From: Gentiana macrophylla
Lineage: Eukaryota; Streptophyta; Magnoliopsida; Gentianales; Gentianaceae
Direction: 5' to 3'
DNA length: 64,000 bases
Assembly (NCBI GenBank): GCA_026214975.1
Contig: CM047806.1
Coordinates: forward strand, 1,552,501-1,616,500
Shown: one piece after another, positions 22,302 to 35,263 of the stretch
How positions within the stretch are numbered: the first letter of the stretch is position 1
Layout: the number at the start of each line of letters is the position of its first letter
The notes under the pieces: model-generated
Database searches by the model: none
The model's input: the letters and a program-made list of their open reading frames with translations, nothing else
Told to the model about the DNA's origin: nothing
Translations under genes and position numbers: made by a program

Positions 22302-23627
22302 GGCACTACGAATACTTTCGACACCCTATAAATTGCTTTTGTCACCACCATATTATTTGTATTATTTTTTTATTTCAAGCACAACCAAAAAAATAAAAAA
22401 AATTACTCCTTATACCATAAATTTTAAAAAATACAATTTAGTCCTTTGATTATTGAAATTAAACAACATTCATCTTCATCTTCATCTTCTTCAAGTTTCT
22501 TCATCATCAAAATTCATCTTCATCTTCTTCAACCTTCTTCATCATCAAAATTATCTTCATCTTTTTCAACATTCTTCTTCATCAAAATTCATTTAATATA
22601 CTCCAACCTTTTTCACCCAATTCAAACAATATGGAAGTAAAATGGAATCATAATTCATATTCCATGGCTTGAAACACCATTAATTAGGGGGAAATGAAGT
22701 TTTTTTAGAGTTTTCCGATCGGCCATTGGATTTTTCGTCCGACATCCAACCCAACGTCAGTACAACTGACGTTCCTATGTATAATAAACATCAGACTTAG
22801 TGACGTCTTGTAGTCCAGAAATGAATATTTTGTTGCTGCTATAACGCCACCTACTCTGACGTTGGAACCAAAAATAAACGTCACTACTCCCGACGTTTTT
22901 TACTCCAAAACTTAATGAGTTTATGTTTAAGACGTTCGTAATAGTCTAAGACGTCACCAAAGTTGACGTTAAGTTAGAACGTCCCCCACTCCGACGTTCT
23001 GAGTACGAGATAAACGTCACCCTCACCGACGAAGGAACATTTTACCCTAGTGGGCTTGTATGACTTAAACGTCAGCCGTGCTGATGTTTTATCCGCATTA
23101 AAACGTCATTGTCACTGACGTTTTAAGCACCCGGTCATCTTCCCCAAACCTCTGATAGGAAAACGGCCGGTTGAACGAAAAACACCTTGAAAACCTCCGA
23201 TTTCAACCCGATTTCAACCAACAACAAATACACATTTCAATGGAACAAATTACTCCATTAAAAATCGGAATGAAAACCTTCGAAATGCAACAAATTAAAC
23301 AAGATACTTACATGATTTGATTCAAAGTGGTGTTGTTCTTAGCTTCACTTGCGGTTTTCCGGCTCAATTTTATCTTCTCCGACGTCTTTTCCGACGAGAA
23401 CTCCGGCGAAGTTAGAAGATGGAGGGGAAGTTAAATGATTTTTAAAAAGTGGAGGGGTAAAAGTTAAACATTATGGACTAAATTGTTTAATTTTTACAAC
23501 ATGAATGACTAAAGTGTACAGTTTTGAAAAGTTATTATTTCAGGTGGTGCCTTGAGTGATTAGGTGGTGTGGAAAAGTGAATGAAAAATAATAAATTAAA
23601 GGGTGCTGATAGTCATTTCGTGGTACC
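22302..23627. mobile_element. non-autonomous DNA element with long degenerate inverted ends and an ACGTCA/TGACGT dyad array
   Basis: The left end (GGCACTACGAATACTTTCG then CACCCT) and the reverse complement of the right end (GGTACCACGAAATGAC then CAGCACCCT) align over more than 100 bases with many mismatches, including a shared TTTAGTC. Inside, 22750-23130 holds about ten dyads in which AACGTC is followed 6-10 bases later by GACGTT, spaced roughly 40-50 bp. A CTTCAT-rich simple repeat fills 22465-22600. There is no coding capacity. Long inverted ends suggest a Mutator-like element, but I found no convincing 9-bp target duplication. Confidence 0.45.
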
Positions 23628-25377
23628 GTTAGAAGATTATTATTATTATTTTCTTTTGGGCAGATAGTTGCATATATACTTTATATTGATCATTTATCTA
23701 ATAAAATTCTTGAGAAAGCTGAAAGCCCTTATGATTAATTCTTAGAAGAGGAAAAAAAAAAGCCCTTATGATTCTCAAGTCATTAAAAAGACGAAAGTAA
23801 TTAAACATATGTTGTGAGGAACACTTTTAGCAATGTGGATATGAATATTTTTTTTTTACGAGAAAATGTGCATATGAATATGAGTTGATTAATTAGTTGG
23901 TATATATGGTCCATTATCCTTCCTCTTAAAGATATCACTCAAATTTTTGGGAACATCATGATTATGAAAATAATAATACTCTGACCTTTTAGTCTGTACA
24001 TTCCATTTCTTTATGCTTTCTTTGCAAGTTTTACAAAAACTTGACAACCAAAACTGGAAAGCAACTATTGCTTTGCATTGTTTTAACCCTTTGTTGTATA
24101 AAATCAATAATGTGAACAATATATACACTTTCTTAAATATATCTACATGACTACATCATTACATAATTACCAAAAGCAAAGAGAAAAAAAACTAATGCCA
24201 TCATTTTTTTTTAGGGGCATAACTATTGTGTCACAAACAGTGACACAACAGTTATATGCACCGTTGATCGTGTTGAGTGTCTATCTCATCATCGATTTAG
24301 ATTCTTATTATCAACATTGCAGACGACACAACGTTTATATTCGTATTATCATTTTTTTTCTTTTTTAAATACAAAAAGGCGCACACAAGTTGCGGTATAG
24401 ATAGGAAAGTGTTGTGTATATTCCTGGCTATAGAAATTGGACATGATTTAGAGGAAATTTTTGCATCACTGTTGAGATGGAGAATTTTGGAAGTATATAT
24501 AGATATAACGTGCAGGATGCTACTACGTATGCTTGTTATTGGCGTTACAGATCGGCCACATGGTTGATGTCTGTCGGCGCCATCCACCGTTTTTTATTTT
24601 ATTTTTTAATCACCTTTTCTAAAGAAAATGAAATTTCGGAGCTTTTAAATGGACTAATTTGGAGGCAGTTTTTGGAGTCAGACATAGCGTAACGTTACTG
24701 TCACGGTTACTTGGTCATAATTTATTTTGTATTATTGATTACGGTGAGTCTACGTCATTATGATGTGTCCAAGTGATTATAGAATACATTATGGCTTTGA
24801 TAGTCTCGCAGCTCTCGCTAAGTCTAAGTTCTGAAGTGGACTGATACTATGTATATATGTATCAGACGTAATTAAGTATCAAACTGTAATAGGCGAGAGG
24901 GGTAGGGTGGCACATCTAGATTCGTCTAATAGGATATTGACGTGGACCTTGGTTCCTTCAGAGATATAATTACACTTTTAGTTCCCAATCATATTTCATT
25001 TTCTCAATACTATTTCATAACTTTTATATTAACATTTTTAGTTTCTTAACTATATTTTTCTAAATACTATTATGGCATTTAACAGAAACATAACGTCTGA
25101 CGTTTAACCCTTCGACCGAAAATGACGACATATATGAATATGGCACGTACGTCAGTGCGTTTGGTGAGTGTGCTTTTTTATACAGTGTTTTTTATTTATT
25201 TTCAAGAGTAGTAAGACATATCATTATCACTTTATTAGAATATTAAAGACGCATAATAGTTTAACACGTCAGACCAATTAAAAATATTTACTATTGTGAT
25301 TAAGTTTAGATGATTTAATATGTTGTTGATCTGACTGAGACGTGATTATATATGTTCTCATTTTCACTTTTTTGTTT
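23628..25377. other. AT-rich intergenic sequence, no gene recognised
   Basis: No reading frame here resembles a protein. One inverted motif, TTGTGTCACAAACAGTGACACAA near 24219-24241, could be the tip of a decayed MITE. The remainder is AT-rich with scattered short repeats. Confidence 0.5.
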
Positions 25378-25615
25378 GGGAAACTTGAAAAATATGCTCA
25401 AAAAGCTAATTATTTGTGTGATATGTCTCAAACTAATAACACCTGAAAAATATGTCTGAAAAACAATTCGTAGCGATTACGTAGTTTTTACATAGCAAAT
25501 CGATAATAAATACGCAACGAAATGCTTTTCAGACATACAGTATTTTTCAAATGTTATTATTTTGAGACATATCACACAAATGATTAATATTTTAGGCATT
25601 TTTTTCAAGTTTCCC
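25378..25615. mobile_element. Mutator-superfamily MITE with perfect 9-bp target duplication
   Basis: A 238-bp element whose two ends form an inverted repeat of about 90 bp: GGGAAACTTGAAAAA at the left and its complement at the right, both followed by TTTGTGTGATATGTCTCAAA and GAAAAATA, ending near TATGTCTGAAAA. The flanks are an exact 9-bp direct duplication, TTTTTGTTT (25369-25377 and 25616-25624). A 9-bp duplication and long inverted ends are diagnostic of Mutator-type elements. There is no coding capacity, so it depended on a transposase supplied elsewhere. Confidence 0.85.
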
Positions 25616-25862
25616 TTTTTGTTTTTCAATGTCTTAGGGAAAACTGTATGGATATGGCAGCCTCCACTATAATGGATGCATTAATTGGATGGTTGAATAG
25701 TGAAATTTGAGTTGAAGAAATTGGATAATGCAGCCTCCACTATACATGATGGTGGATTGCAGCAATGTGATGTTAACTGGACACTGGGCGGGCTTAGGTA
25801 GAGTGTGGAGCTCCATTTTTGTAGAGTGTCGTTTCTAGAATCAAGTGGATGGAAACTACAGT

Positions 25863-26299
25863 TAGGGATGGCAATTTCAATCCAACCCGCTGGATATCCA
25901 CCCGACCCTGCCCTGTATTTTGAAGGGTAAGGTAGGGTATGAGTTTGATTTTTTAAAACAATTGTGGGTAGGATAGGGTATGGATATGTATTTTTTACCC
26001 GTTATAATACTCATCCGACCCACCATATAATGTATTTTTTCATAATGTATAATGTATAAAAATTAATAATCTAACGTAAAATTGAAATGTCACTTCTTTT
26101 AAAAGAAAAAAAAAAACATGTCTTCCTCAAAAAAAGAAAAAAAATGTCACTTAGAAAAATAACTAAATAATTATGATTTAAGACCCGTGTCCCTCTTTTT
26201 TTTTATTTTACAAACATATTAATTATCAAAATTAATATGGTCTACTCCTCTCTTTCTAATTCCAATTGTCGGCCAACCCTACAGAATTGCAGAAAGGCG

Positions 26300-26336
<37 letters not shown>

Positions 26337-26703
26337 CTTTTTTTTATGATTACTCATATTTATTTTAAAAAATATTGCATTTTCCGGTTTGCTTACTTAG
26401 TATATTAATACTTTTTTTTGCTAAGCTTTACCTATTATTGTCGTTCTTGCATTTTTGCCACTCGTTTGTCGTTGCTCCGGCAAAACTGATAGTACATATA
26501 GAGTTGTTATACTTAGTTGAAAATAAAAATAGATATCTCTATGGATATATCCACAGATCTGTGGATATCCGTATGGGAAGGGCATGGATTTAAAATTTTC
26601 TACCCGTATGGGTAATGGGTAGGGTACGGGTAAGGAATTTTTTTTATGGGTAGGATATGGATATAGCAAAACCCGTATCCACCCGTACTTATTGTCATCC
26701 CTA
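25863..26703. mobile_element. hAT-like non-autonomous element
   Basis: Both ends read TAGGGATGGCAAT or TAGGGATGACAAT towards the interior, resembling TIRs of plant hAT elements. The flanks are an 8-bp duplication with one mismatch, ACTACAGT (25855-25862) and ACTACAAT (26704-26711), which is the hAT duplication length. Inner flanks repeat GGATATCC and ACCCGTAC or similar in inverted orientation. An AT microsatellite lies at 26307-26328. No transposase reading frame is present. Confidence 0.65.
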
Positions 26704-26711
26704 ACTACAAT

Positions 26712-27057
26712 ACTCCACTATTGGAGCAAACTTTTTTTATTTTTTCTTTTTATATTTAATTTGTGTGTAAAAGCTCCAATGCGTAGGCTACATTGGCTTG
26801 GTTAATCTGGAGCAGATACGTGAATTGAAAGATTGTATTTTAATACGTGTTAAAAGCCATTCTATTGTTTGGTAGTTAGACAAGTACCCTTGTTAAGACT
26901 TAACTCGAATTCTGCAGGCACCGCTCGGAATAAACTTCGACTTAGTCGAAGCAATTGATTCCGAACACCGAAAGATTTAAACAAAAATAATAATGGAATG
27001 ACTTATAATAATTTTTCATTTCTTTTTACTCCGGTTAATCCACCGAAACAGATGTTA
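26712..27057. other. intergenic sequence, nothing recognised
   Basis: AT-rich sequence between the hAT-like element and copia B. I see no gene, structured RNA or repeat. Confidence 0.5.
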
Positions 27058-27062
27058 ATCTT

Positions 27063-27269
27063 AGAAAAATTTGAAGGAGAAGATATTCTTTCATTCAATG
27101 CATCATTTGTGCACACACACACCCTTTACATACACAAGTTTGTTACACCGATACACACATACCAAGATAGAATCTAAACATTATCTAATATAATTACTAG
27201 GTGGCACTCCAATCTTGTCTAGACCAATAACATCATTACACATGGCATCTTCACCTTTAGTTCTTTTCA
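27063..27269 (-). repeat. 3' LTR of copia B
   Basis: 207 bp. On the minus strand it starts TGAAAAGAAC and ends AAATTTTTCT, an unusual TG...CT pair. It overlaps the last codons of the polyprotein. Confidence 0.85.
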
Positions 27270-30200
27270 GCCCCTCTCAAACGAATGTGTGGATGAGTCA
27301 CATTGAGTTTGTCCCTGAAGATGTCAAATGTGTGATTAGGTAAAGCCTTAGTAAAGCTGTCAGCAATCTGATCCTTTGAAGGGATATAACACACTAGTAT
27401 CTCTTTGTTCAGCACCATATTTATAATGAAGTGCACATCAACCTCTATGTGCTTCGTTCTAGCATGATACACATGATTTTGAGCCAAGGAATTGGCACCT
27501 ATGTTATCACACCAGAGCACTGGTATACCAGACAGATTAAACTGCATTTCCTTCAACAACTGAGTAATCCACTTAACTTCTGCTGCAAGGTTGGCCAATG
27601 ACCTATACTCAGATTCACAACTGGATCTAGATACCACAGTTTGCTTCTTGGAACTCCAGGATATGAGAGAATCTCCCAAGTAGACACAGTAGCCACCTGT
27701 AGATTTTCTGTCTATAGGGCACACTGCCCAATTAGCATCAGAAAAAGCATGTATGTCTAAAGTCTTTGATGGTCTAAAAATCAGTCCCATGTCTAAAGTC
27801 CCCTGTATATATCTAAGCAGTCTTTTTAGTGCTTCCCAATGTGAGGTATAAGGATCTTGCATAAACTGACTTAAAGTGTTGACAGCAAAAGATATATCCG
27901 GCCTTGTCAAAGTAGGATATTGCAAAGCACCTACAGCACTTCTATAGTCAGTAGGATTAGACAGAGGCTCACCAAGTTGAGGCAAGAGTTGCTTTCCAGG
28001 AATCATTGGTGTAGGACAGCTGCTCATATTTTCAAACCCTAGTTTCCTTAGCAGCTGTGATGCATAGTAAGACTGTGTGAGATGCAGGCCAGTGGAGTCT
28101 CTTGTCACTTGCATGCCCAATAAATGAGATAATGGTCCTAGATTCTTCAAGGAGAACTTGGAGTCCAACTCCTTAATGAACTTCTGTATCAGGTTAGGTG
28201 AATTACCTGACAACAAAATATCATCAACATACACCAATGCAAACAGTATTTGCTTATCCTTCTTAAACATGAACATGGATGTATCACATGTAGTCTGTAT
28301 AAATCCCCAGTTGAGCAGTTGTTCTTTCAAGGCATTGAACCATGCTCTTGGAGCCTGCTTTAGACCATATATTGCTTTGTTTAGCCTGCACACATATCCA
28401 GGTTTACCAGGATCTTCTAGACCTTCAGGTTGCTCCATGTACACTGGTTCTTGGAAAGGACCATTTAAGAAAGCATTGTTGATGTCTATCTGATTCACTG
28501 GCCAATTCATAGATACAACAACTGCTAATATGATTCTAATTGTTGCCAACTTAGCCACAGGACTGAAAGTTTCAGTAAAATCAATCCCATAATTCTGCAG
28601 GTACCCCTTGGCCACTAACCTTGCCTTGTGCTTCAGTATACTACCACCAGGTCTCAGTTTCAATTTAAACACCCATTTACTACCCACTATGCTTTGACTG
28701 GAATTAGGTTTAACCAGGTCCCATGTTTAATTGTGAATGAGAGCCTTATATTCATCCATCATAGCTTGCTTCCACTTGTCACTCATCCGTGCCTCTGACA
28801 CACATTTTGGTTCAGTAGGGAGTGAGTGAAACCTAGTCACTGAAGTGTTATAGACCTTAGGTTTGAATATTCCACTTTTTGACCTAGTCTGCATAGGATG
28901 GATTCTTGCTGTGGTTGAGGGACAGTGGCACTTGCAATATCATCAGGAGTTTCAGACACAAGTATTGTATGAGATGGTGATCTAGACTGGACAGAGGATG
29001 TGCCTGTGGTCCGTGGTGACATGTTTTATGGTGACATGTTCTGTCGTGTGTTTTGTGGTGACATGTCCTGTGATATGTTATGTGGTGTGTTTTGTGACGA
29101 CATGTTTTGTGGTGTAAGAGAATGAGATGATTATCCTGTACAACTAGGAATACATGTATGATGAGCAGCTCCAGATGTGCAACTCATGTCTGGCTCATTC
29201 ATTGTTGTCTTCATGTGCCCCTCTGAGTGAGACAGGCCAAAAGGTAAATCAGTGATGACAGGACTAGAAACACAAGTAATCTCTCTAGAAGGCCCTTGTA
29301 TAAACCCTCCAGCAAAGAGAAACTGAAGTTCATTAAACTTAACATTGTTTGAGATATAAATCCTACCAGACTTATCAAGACATGTATACCCCTTATTATG
29401 GGGATTGAGGCCCAGGTTACACACTGAGTGGTATGATACTGCAATTTAGTATTGTGATAAGGCCTTAGATAGGGATACACAGTGCAACCAAACACCTTAA
29501 ATAAGTGATAATCAGGTTTGTGAGTGAACAGACATTCATGAGGGGATTTAAGGTGAAGAACAGGTGTAGGGAGACAATTAATAATAGAGACAACTGCCTG
29601 AAAGCTATGCCACCAGAATCGAAGAGGCATTGAAACCTGAGCAAGCATAGTAAGCCCTAGTTCAGTGATATGTTGTGTTTCCTTTCAGCCCTTCCATTTT
29701 GGGCATGATCATGAGGACATGGATGCCTAAAGTGAATCCCTTGTTGTTTTAAAAATGATTCAAAAACTCTATATTCACCACCCCAATCAGACTGCACACA
29801 CTTTGATTTGGTGGAAAACTGAGTTTCAACTAAAGATTGAAAATGAGTGAACACAGTAAAGGCCTCAGATTTGGCTTTTAAGGGAAAAATCCAGGTGTAT
29901 CTTGTGTGATCATCAATAAAGTGAATATAATAAGAGAAGCCTTCAGTGGATTTAACAGGAGCTGGGCCCCAAATATCAGTATGCAACAACTCAAACAAGG
30001 CATTTGCATGAGACACAGAGGAAGGATGGGGTAGGGCATGGAATTTGCCAAATTGACAAGCATCACAAAAGTGCAACTTTTCATTGCAGTAGTACAATCA
30101 TTCAAGACACGACTTAAGATCCTACTAGAGGGATGACCTAACCTCTTATGCCAAATATTTGGATCCTTATTTATGTCATCTACTACAAGACTCTTGGCCT

Positions 30201-30989
30201 TAACACTTTTAGCCTGAACATGACTAACAAAAATAGCTTTGGTCTTGAACTTGGAGTGAAGGGAGATCTGTTCTGTATCACTGCCCAGAGGCACAATCTG
30301 ATAGAGACCATCCTTGAGTTGACCCCTGAGAACTGTGGTCTTTGTTCCCTTGTCCTTAACAAGACAAAAATTATCAGGAAACTCAATAAGGACATCATTA
30401 TCAGACATTAATTTTGACAAACTAAGTAAATTTCTGTTGATTTTAGGAACATGACGAACATCATTTAACACTAGGGTGCCAGTATGTGTGTGTAGAACAG
30501 TGTGTCCAATGTGATCAATGACTAAATTTTCATCATTCCCTACCATTAGAGTATCATTACCATGATAAGGAACACTCTGATTTAGATTTCCCAAGTCTGA
30601 AGTGACATGGTTAGTAGCACCACTGTCAAGATACCAGGCATGATCAGTTACAGAACTTGGTGTTGCAACAAATGCTGAAGGTTGATTTGTCCTAGGAGCT
30701 GCATTATGAGACTGATTAACTAGTTGAAAGTCTGTTTCAAACCTATGCCAACAGATTCCTACAGTATGACCACTTTTACCACAGAGTTGACACACCATTA
30801 TGTTTCCTGATGATGATCTTCCACCACCCCTGCCTCTACCTCTCCCCCCTCCTCTATTACCACCCCTACCCTTATAGGAGTTCTGACCTGATCTAGTAGG
30901 TCCAGGGTTTGTCTTGCCAGAACCGAGGAGTAATTGACATAATTTGCAGAGGGAGTTGCTTGGGTTAGAGGCATATGTGAGTGAGGATT

Positions 30990-31561
30990 TGATGTGATTC
31001 TTACGAATCAAATCCTTTGTTTTGCCCAGGAAGAAATTGAAGGTAGTCAATACGAGCTATGATCCGCGCCTTAGACCAAGACTACGGTTGGAACGCCACA
31101 ACGTAATGCTCACTTACGTTGATAAGTTCTCAAAGGCGATCCTCCAATCCAAGAGAACCTCACACACACAAGGTGCACAATTAAGACAATGCTTAATCAA
31201 TAATATTTCACTCAATGTAAGTATATTGATGTCTTAAAAAGAACAAGTAGAATGCCTTTATATAGGCTACAAAATAAGAGACAAATAACTTCCTAAGAAT
31301 GCGACAAATTACTTAGTAATTTTCGCCACTTTATTTCCTAGTGGGCCTAACTTGCAACTAATAAGCCCAAATGACATTTATTTGCTAAAAATAAACACTT
31401 AACCCAATATACTAACATATGGGCAACTTTTGACACGGGCCTAAGGCCGTTTTATTCAATAAAACACCGAAACTAAAATAAACAAAATAAATCACTATGA
31501 TTGTAATTTAATCAAGCCCATCTTCATTGTCTTCAAATAATGCTTGGGTTGGATCACATCA
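30990..31561 (-). repeat. 3' LTR of the nested gypsy element
   Basis: 572 bp, starting TGATGTGATTC and ending GGATCACATCA on the plus strand. It differs from its partner by a handful of substitutions and small indels. Confidence 0.85.
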
Positions 31562-32162
31562 TTCCTCCCAGTTGGGAAGGATCCATCCTCGAGATCAAAG
31601 GGATACTTGAAACCACCGGATCAAATAGAAACCTTGGACCAACATACGCCAAGAGTCCATATCACCGAATACCACCAACAAAATAGAACAAAGTGAACAA
31701 TGAATCATCCTCCTCTCGTATAATGAAATGGAAGCAACATAAAAATTAGCAATAACGAAATCCAACGAATTACAATTCGGGAGGAACGGATCGTAATAAT
31801 CGTGTAAACACCGTAACGCTTTTGAATAGCACCATCACGCCAACCGAGTTCACGCCTTCAACAGCTTTCACCATCAAAATAAAGTGAATCATCTTGTACC
31901 GAACGGAAAGATGAATACAATTGTGAATAGTTGGTAACTCCTCAAATTCCACAGATCCTCTCATCACAAGACTATATGAACATCCATAATGAAGAATCTC
32001 GGTGACAACCTCATTCATGCGAACTTCAACCTCAATCGGACTTACGCCACCTCAACGACCAATTCACCTCTGTAGTAACAACAACAACATCAAAGAATGG
32101 GAAGGTCAACATGAGCCTCGGTCCGTGAGAACTGCCTCATCAACACTGCACTACCAACTCTT

Positions 32163-32670
32163 CTAAAATTTCAGTCTTTTCAAATCCACCACACCCTCAC
32201 ATTCTTTCTCTGTCAACTCCTCAGTATAATTGTTACACGCAAAGATCTGGTCTAGCTTACTCTCCCAATCAAGATATACCGAAGCACTACCGGAACCCGC
32301 AAAACTAGGAAGCTTCATCTTTACCTGTGTCATATTATTATCCGGGATGAGCACATCTTCGTCAACATTTCCAACTGCATGATCACGGTTATTCGGAGCA
32401 TGAAGTACACGGAGCGGTTGTCGGTCTCTGTACCGCAAAGAATAGCAATTGGTTGTGCAACAAAGAGTTGTGCACCACGATTAAGATTAGCCATTTGTCT
32501 TTGTTAAAGTCTCAATAAAGCCACTTATAAGCGATCATATCCGCAAAAATCCTTTCAAACTTTGCATTATTTTCGGCATTAAATGCCTTGCTAAATTCTT
32601 TGACAAGGGAAGCCAATCTCACTTCAAGATACTCATTACTCAAATTTTTAGAATGTTTAGAGTCCTCCAT
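32163..32670 (-). pseudogene. gypsy gag N-terminal remnant
   Basis: An ATG at 32670 opens MEDSKHSKNLSNEYLEVRL and runs about 50 codons to a stop. A second frame (32438-32163) reads KMKLPSFAGSGSASVYLDWE and KLDQIFACNNYTEE, matching the start of the gag capsid region in many plant gypsy elements (IPxFxGxxDPxxYLxWE-like). There are no downstream capsid or zinc-knuckle motifs, so it is truncated. Confidence 0.6.
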
Positions 32671-33609
32671 AGGATAGACAATAAATCCTCACCAAACTCT
32701 CGTGTTTGCACTCACCCTCTCTCTTGTGGAAAGTAAAGCACCCTTTTATGAACAAAGCAAAATAACAAGCAAAACGAATCTAGGCTAAAGGTGGGCTAAG
32801 ACTCAGGTAGGACGGGTGTTTGGTTATGTCGGATTGGCGTCTGCTGTGGACGTCGTTTAATGATATGGACGGGCGTCTGGATAAAATTTGATGGTTACGA
32901 AAATTAGGTTAACGGTGGTGGCGGCTGGGAATTTAGGTCAAGTTTATGTTTGCTGTTGGCTGTACACGGAAACAAAGCTGATTTCAGGCATGATAAATTA
33001 CGAATTTGAAGTTGCACAAAAGAGATAAAATTTAGATATGGAAGTGTACTATTCAATCGCAAAATATCAGAATTTTTGGACGTAAATGGAAGATTTTACG
33101 GATTTTAAGGTAAGCATTGGTTTTCCGGGCAGTTTGTAGATCTAAACTGCAGAATTTTCAACAATTTTTTTGAATGGACTCCGGGGAGAATTTCGAAAAT
33201 CACAAAAGATAAAAGTTGTATGAAATTTAATGATCTACAACTTTTATCTTAACCACTTTTCGATTTGAGAATGTATTAGGGGTCAAAACACAAGAATACG
33301 AAGCTGATCACAGGATTTGACGATTTTGACAAATTTATTTGTTGACACTTTTTGAACGATTTCCACTGAGAATTTAGAGAAACACAAAGAATGAAACTTG
33401 TAGATAACACAAAGAACTAAAACATATAATTTTTGGAATTTTTTTGGAGTGGAAACTGACGACGAAAAGAAGAACACGAAAACTGGAAAAACAAAAAAAT
33501 TTCTGGGGATGTGGAGAACACAATTTGATGAACAACGAAGAACGAAAATAAAACGAAAAACGAAAAATGGATATTTGATTACCGTCAATTACTGAGCTCC
33601 GATACCAAC

Positions 33610-34186
33610 TGATGTGATTCTTACGAATCAAATCCTTTGTTTTGCCCAGGAAGAAATTGAAGGTAGTCAATACGAGCTATGATCCGCGCCTTAGACCAAG
33701 ACTACGGTTGGAACGCCACAACGTAATGCTCACTTACGTTGATAAGTTCTCAAAGGGGGCGATCCTCCAATCCAAGAGAACCTCACACACACAAGGTGCA
33801 CAATTAAGACAATGCTTAATCAATAATATTTCACTCAATGTAGGTATATTGATGTCTTACAAAAGAACAAGTAGAATGTCTTTATATAAAGCTACAAAAT
33901 AAGAGACAAATAACTTCCTAAGAATGTGGGACAAATTACTTAGTAATTTTCGCCACTTTATTTCCTAGTGGGCCTAACTTGCAACTAATAAGCCCAAATG
34001 ACATTTATTTGCTAAAAATAAACACTTAACCCAATATACTAACATACGGGCAACTTTTGACACGGGCTGGGCCGTTTTATTCAATAAAACACCGAAACTA
34101 AAATAAACAAAATAAATCACTATGATTGTAATTTAACCAAGCCCATCTTCATTGTCTTCAAATAATGCTTGGGCTGGATCACATCA
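33610..34186 (-). repeat. 5' LTR of the nested gypsy element
   Basis: 577 bp, with the same ends as its partner, preceded by the primer site (GATACCAA on the plus strand) and followed by GGATT. Confidence 0.85.
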
Positions 34187-35263
34187 GGATTGAACCTAGC
34201 CATAAATCTTTCATGAGTAATGAGTTGGGACTGAACTTCTTGCCATGAAAGAGAACCAATCCGGGCAGTAAGATTAACAATGACTGCTTCATATTCCTTG
34301 TCCAACCCTCCTAAAGTAGCAAGAATCAATTCAAACTTAGAGATTGGGTACCCTGCTGCAGTTAGATTATCACTATAGGATTTCATCATAGCAAGGTAGT
34401 CAGCCATAGTTTTGGACCCTTTCTCTGCCTTAGTAAGAGCTGACTTATATTCAAGCATTCTAGATTCAGACTGATTATTATAGAGAATTTCTAAAGCAGA
34501 TCAAACCTCATGAGAAGTGGAACATCCAATTACTTCAGTAAGAGCTTGTTCTGTCATGGATCCGAGCAGCCATCCCATGAGCAGATGATCATCTTTTTCT
34601 TTTCTTTTTTAGAAAGGCAAACTGCTGAGTGGATGAATTGGTTTCAAAGACCTGGACTTTGCCAGGATAAATCATCCTAACCAAGCCGTAAGAAAACGCT
34701 TCATATACCTATGGAATCCCATTCTTCTATTGCTGGATTCATCGGAAGGCCGGGTATCTCCGGTGGCTGAGGTTTGCTCCCAAGAAGATGACCATCAAGC
34801 TTGTATCCTTTAACAACCGGGAGTATGGTATAACGCCAGAGTAAGTAATGGTCCCGAGTGAGCTTCACAGTGGTGGCCTGATTCAAGTGACCATGAAATG
34901 GTGCTGGTGTTGGTGTGATGGAGTGAAAATGTGAAGTGGGACTAACTGATCGGAAAACTGGAGTAGGAGTCTCAGATCGTTGAAACAGGGGAGTAGTAAA
35001 CGGAGGAAGAGTTGGACAGAAGCTCAAACCAGAGAAAGATGGCCTTGCATGCGCATTTGCAGCTATGAACGGTGACGAACTCGACCCACCGGAATAAAGA
35101 GTGGAAATGGGTGGAAGGGATAAACTGGAAATAGTAATGCCAGTAACAATCTGGCTTCCATCAGCTAAGGACGCTACAGCTTCATTTCCGGTGACAGAAA
35201 GAGCTGTGGATCGAGGCGGTGGCGGTGGTGGCTCCGCCATGTTCTTCCTGCACTCTGATACCA

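Larger units (their letters stand above)
30990..34186 (-). mobile_element. internally deleted gypsy-type LTR retrotransposon nested in copia B
   Basis: LTRs 30990-31561 (572 bp) and 33610-34186 (577 bp) have TG...CA ends and are flanked by the 5-bp duplication GGATT (30985-30989 and 34187-34191). On the minus strand the primer site TTGGTATCGGAGC lies two bases from the right LTR. Only about 2 kb lies between the LTRs, and the only coding remnant is a gag N-terminus resembling gypsy gag. It lacks pol, so it must have moved in trans or lost pol after insertion. It lies within copia B gag and is therefore the later insertion. Confidence 0.85.
27257..35240 (-). pseudogene. gag-pol polyprotein of copia B, interrupted
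   Basis: The start is the ATG at 35240 (MAEPPPPPPRS). Gag includes LTRDHYLLWRYTILPVVKGY and, after a frame break, MADYLAMMKSYSDNL. It is split after HERFMARFNP by the nested element and resumes near 30980. The zinc knuckle is CQLCGKSGHTVGICWHR, protease WYLDSGATNHVT, integrase HTDIWGPAPVKS and QNGRAERKH. A frameshift near 29660 and another near 29430 break integrase and the following linker, and one stop lies near 28727. RT and RNase H are open as 476 codons (27257-28687): NAFLNGPFQEPVYMEQPEGL, YVDDILLSGN, AFSDANWAVCPIDRKSTGGY and VVSRSSCESEYRSLA. The C-terminal LRGA is encoded by the polypurine tract itself. Confidence 0.85.

Noticed and set aside
33283..33902. Phe-rich frames on both strands next to the nested gypsy LTR
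   Set aside because: They lie in LTR and leader sequence, and the plus-strand frame is duplicated in both LTRs.
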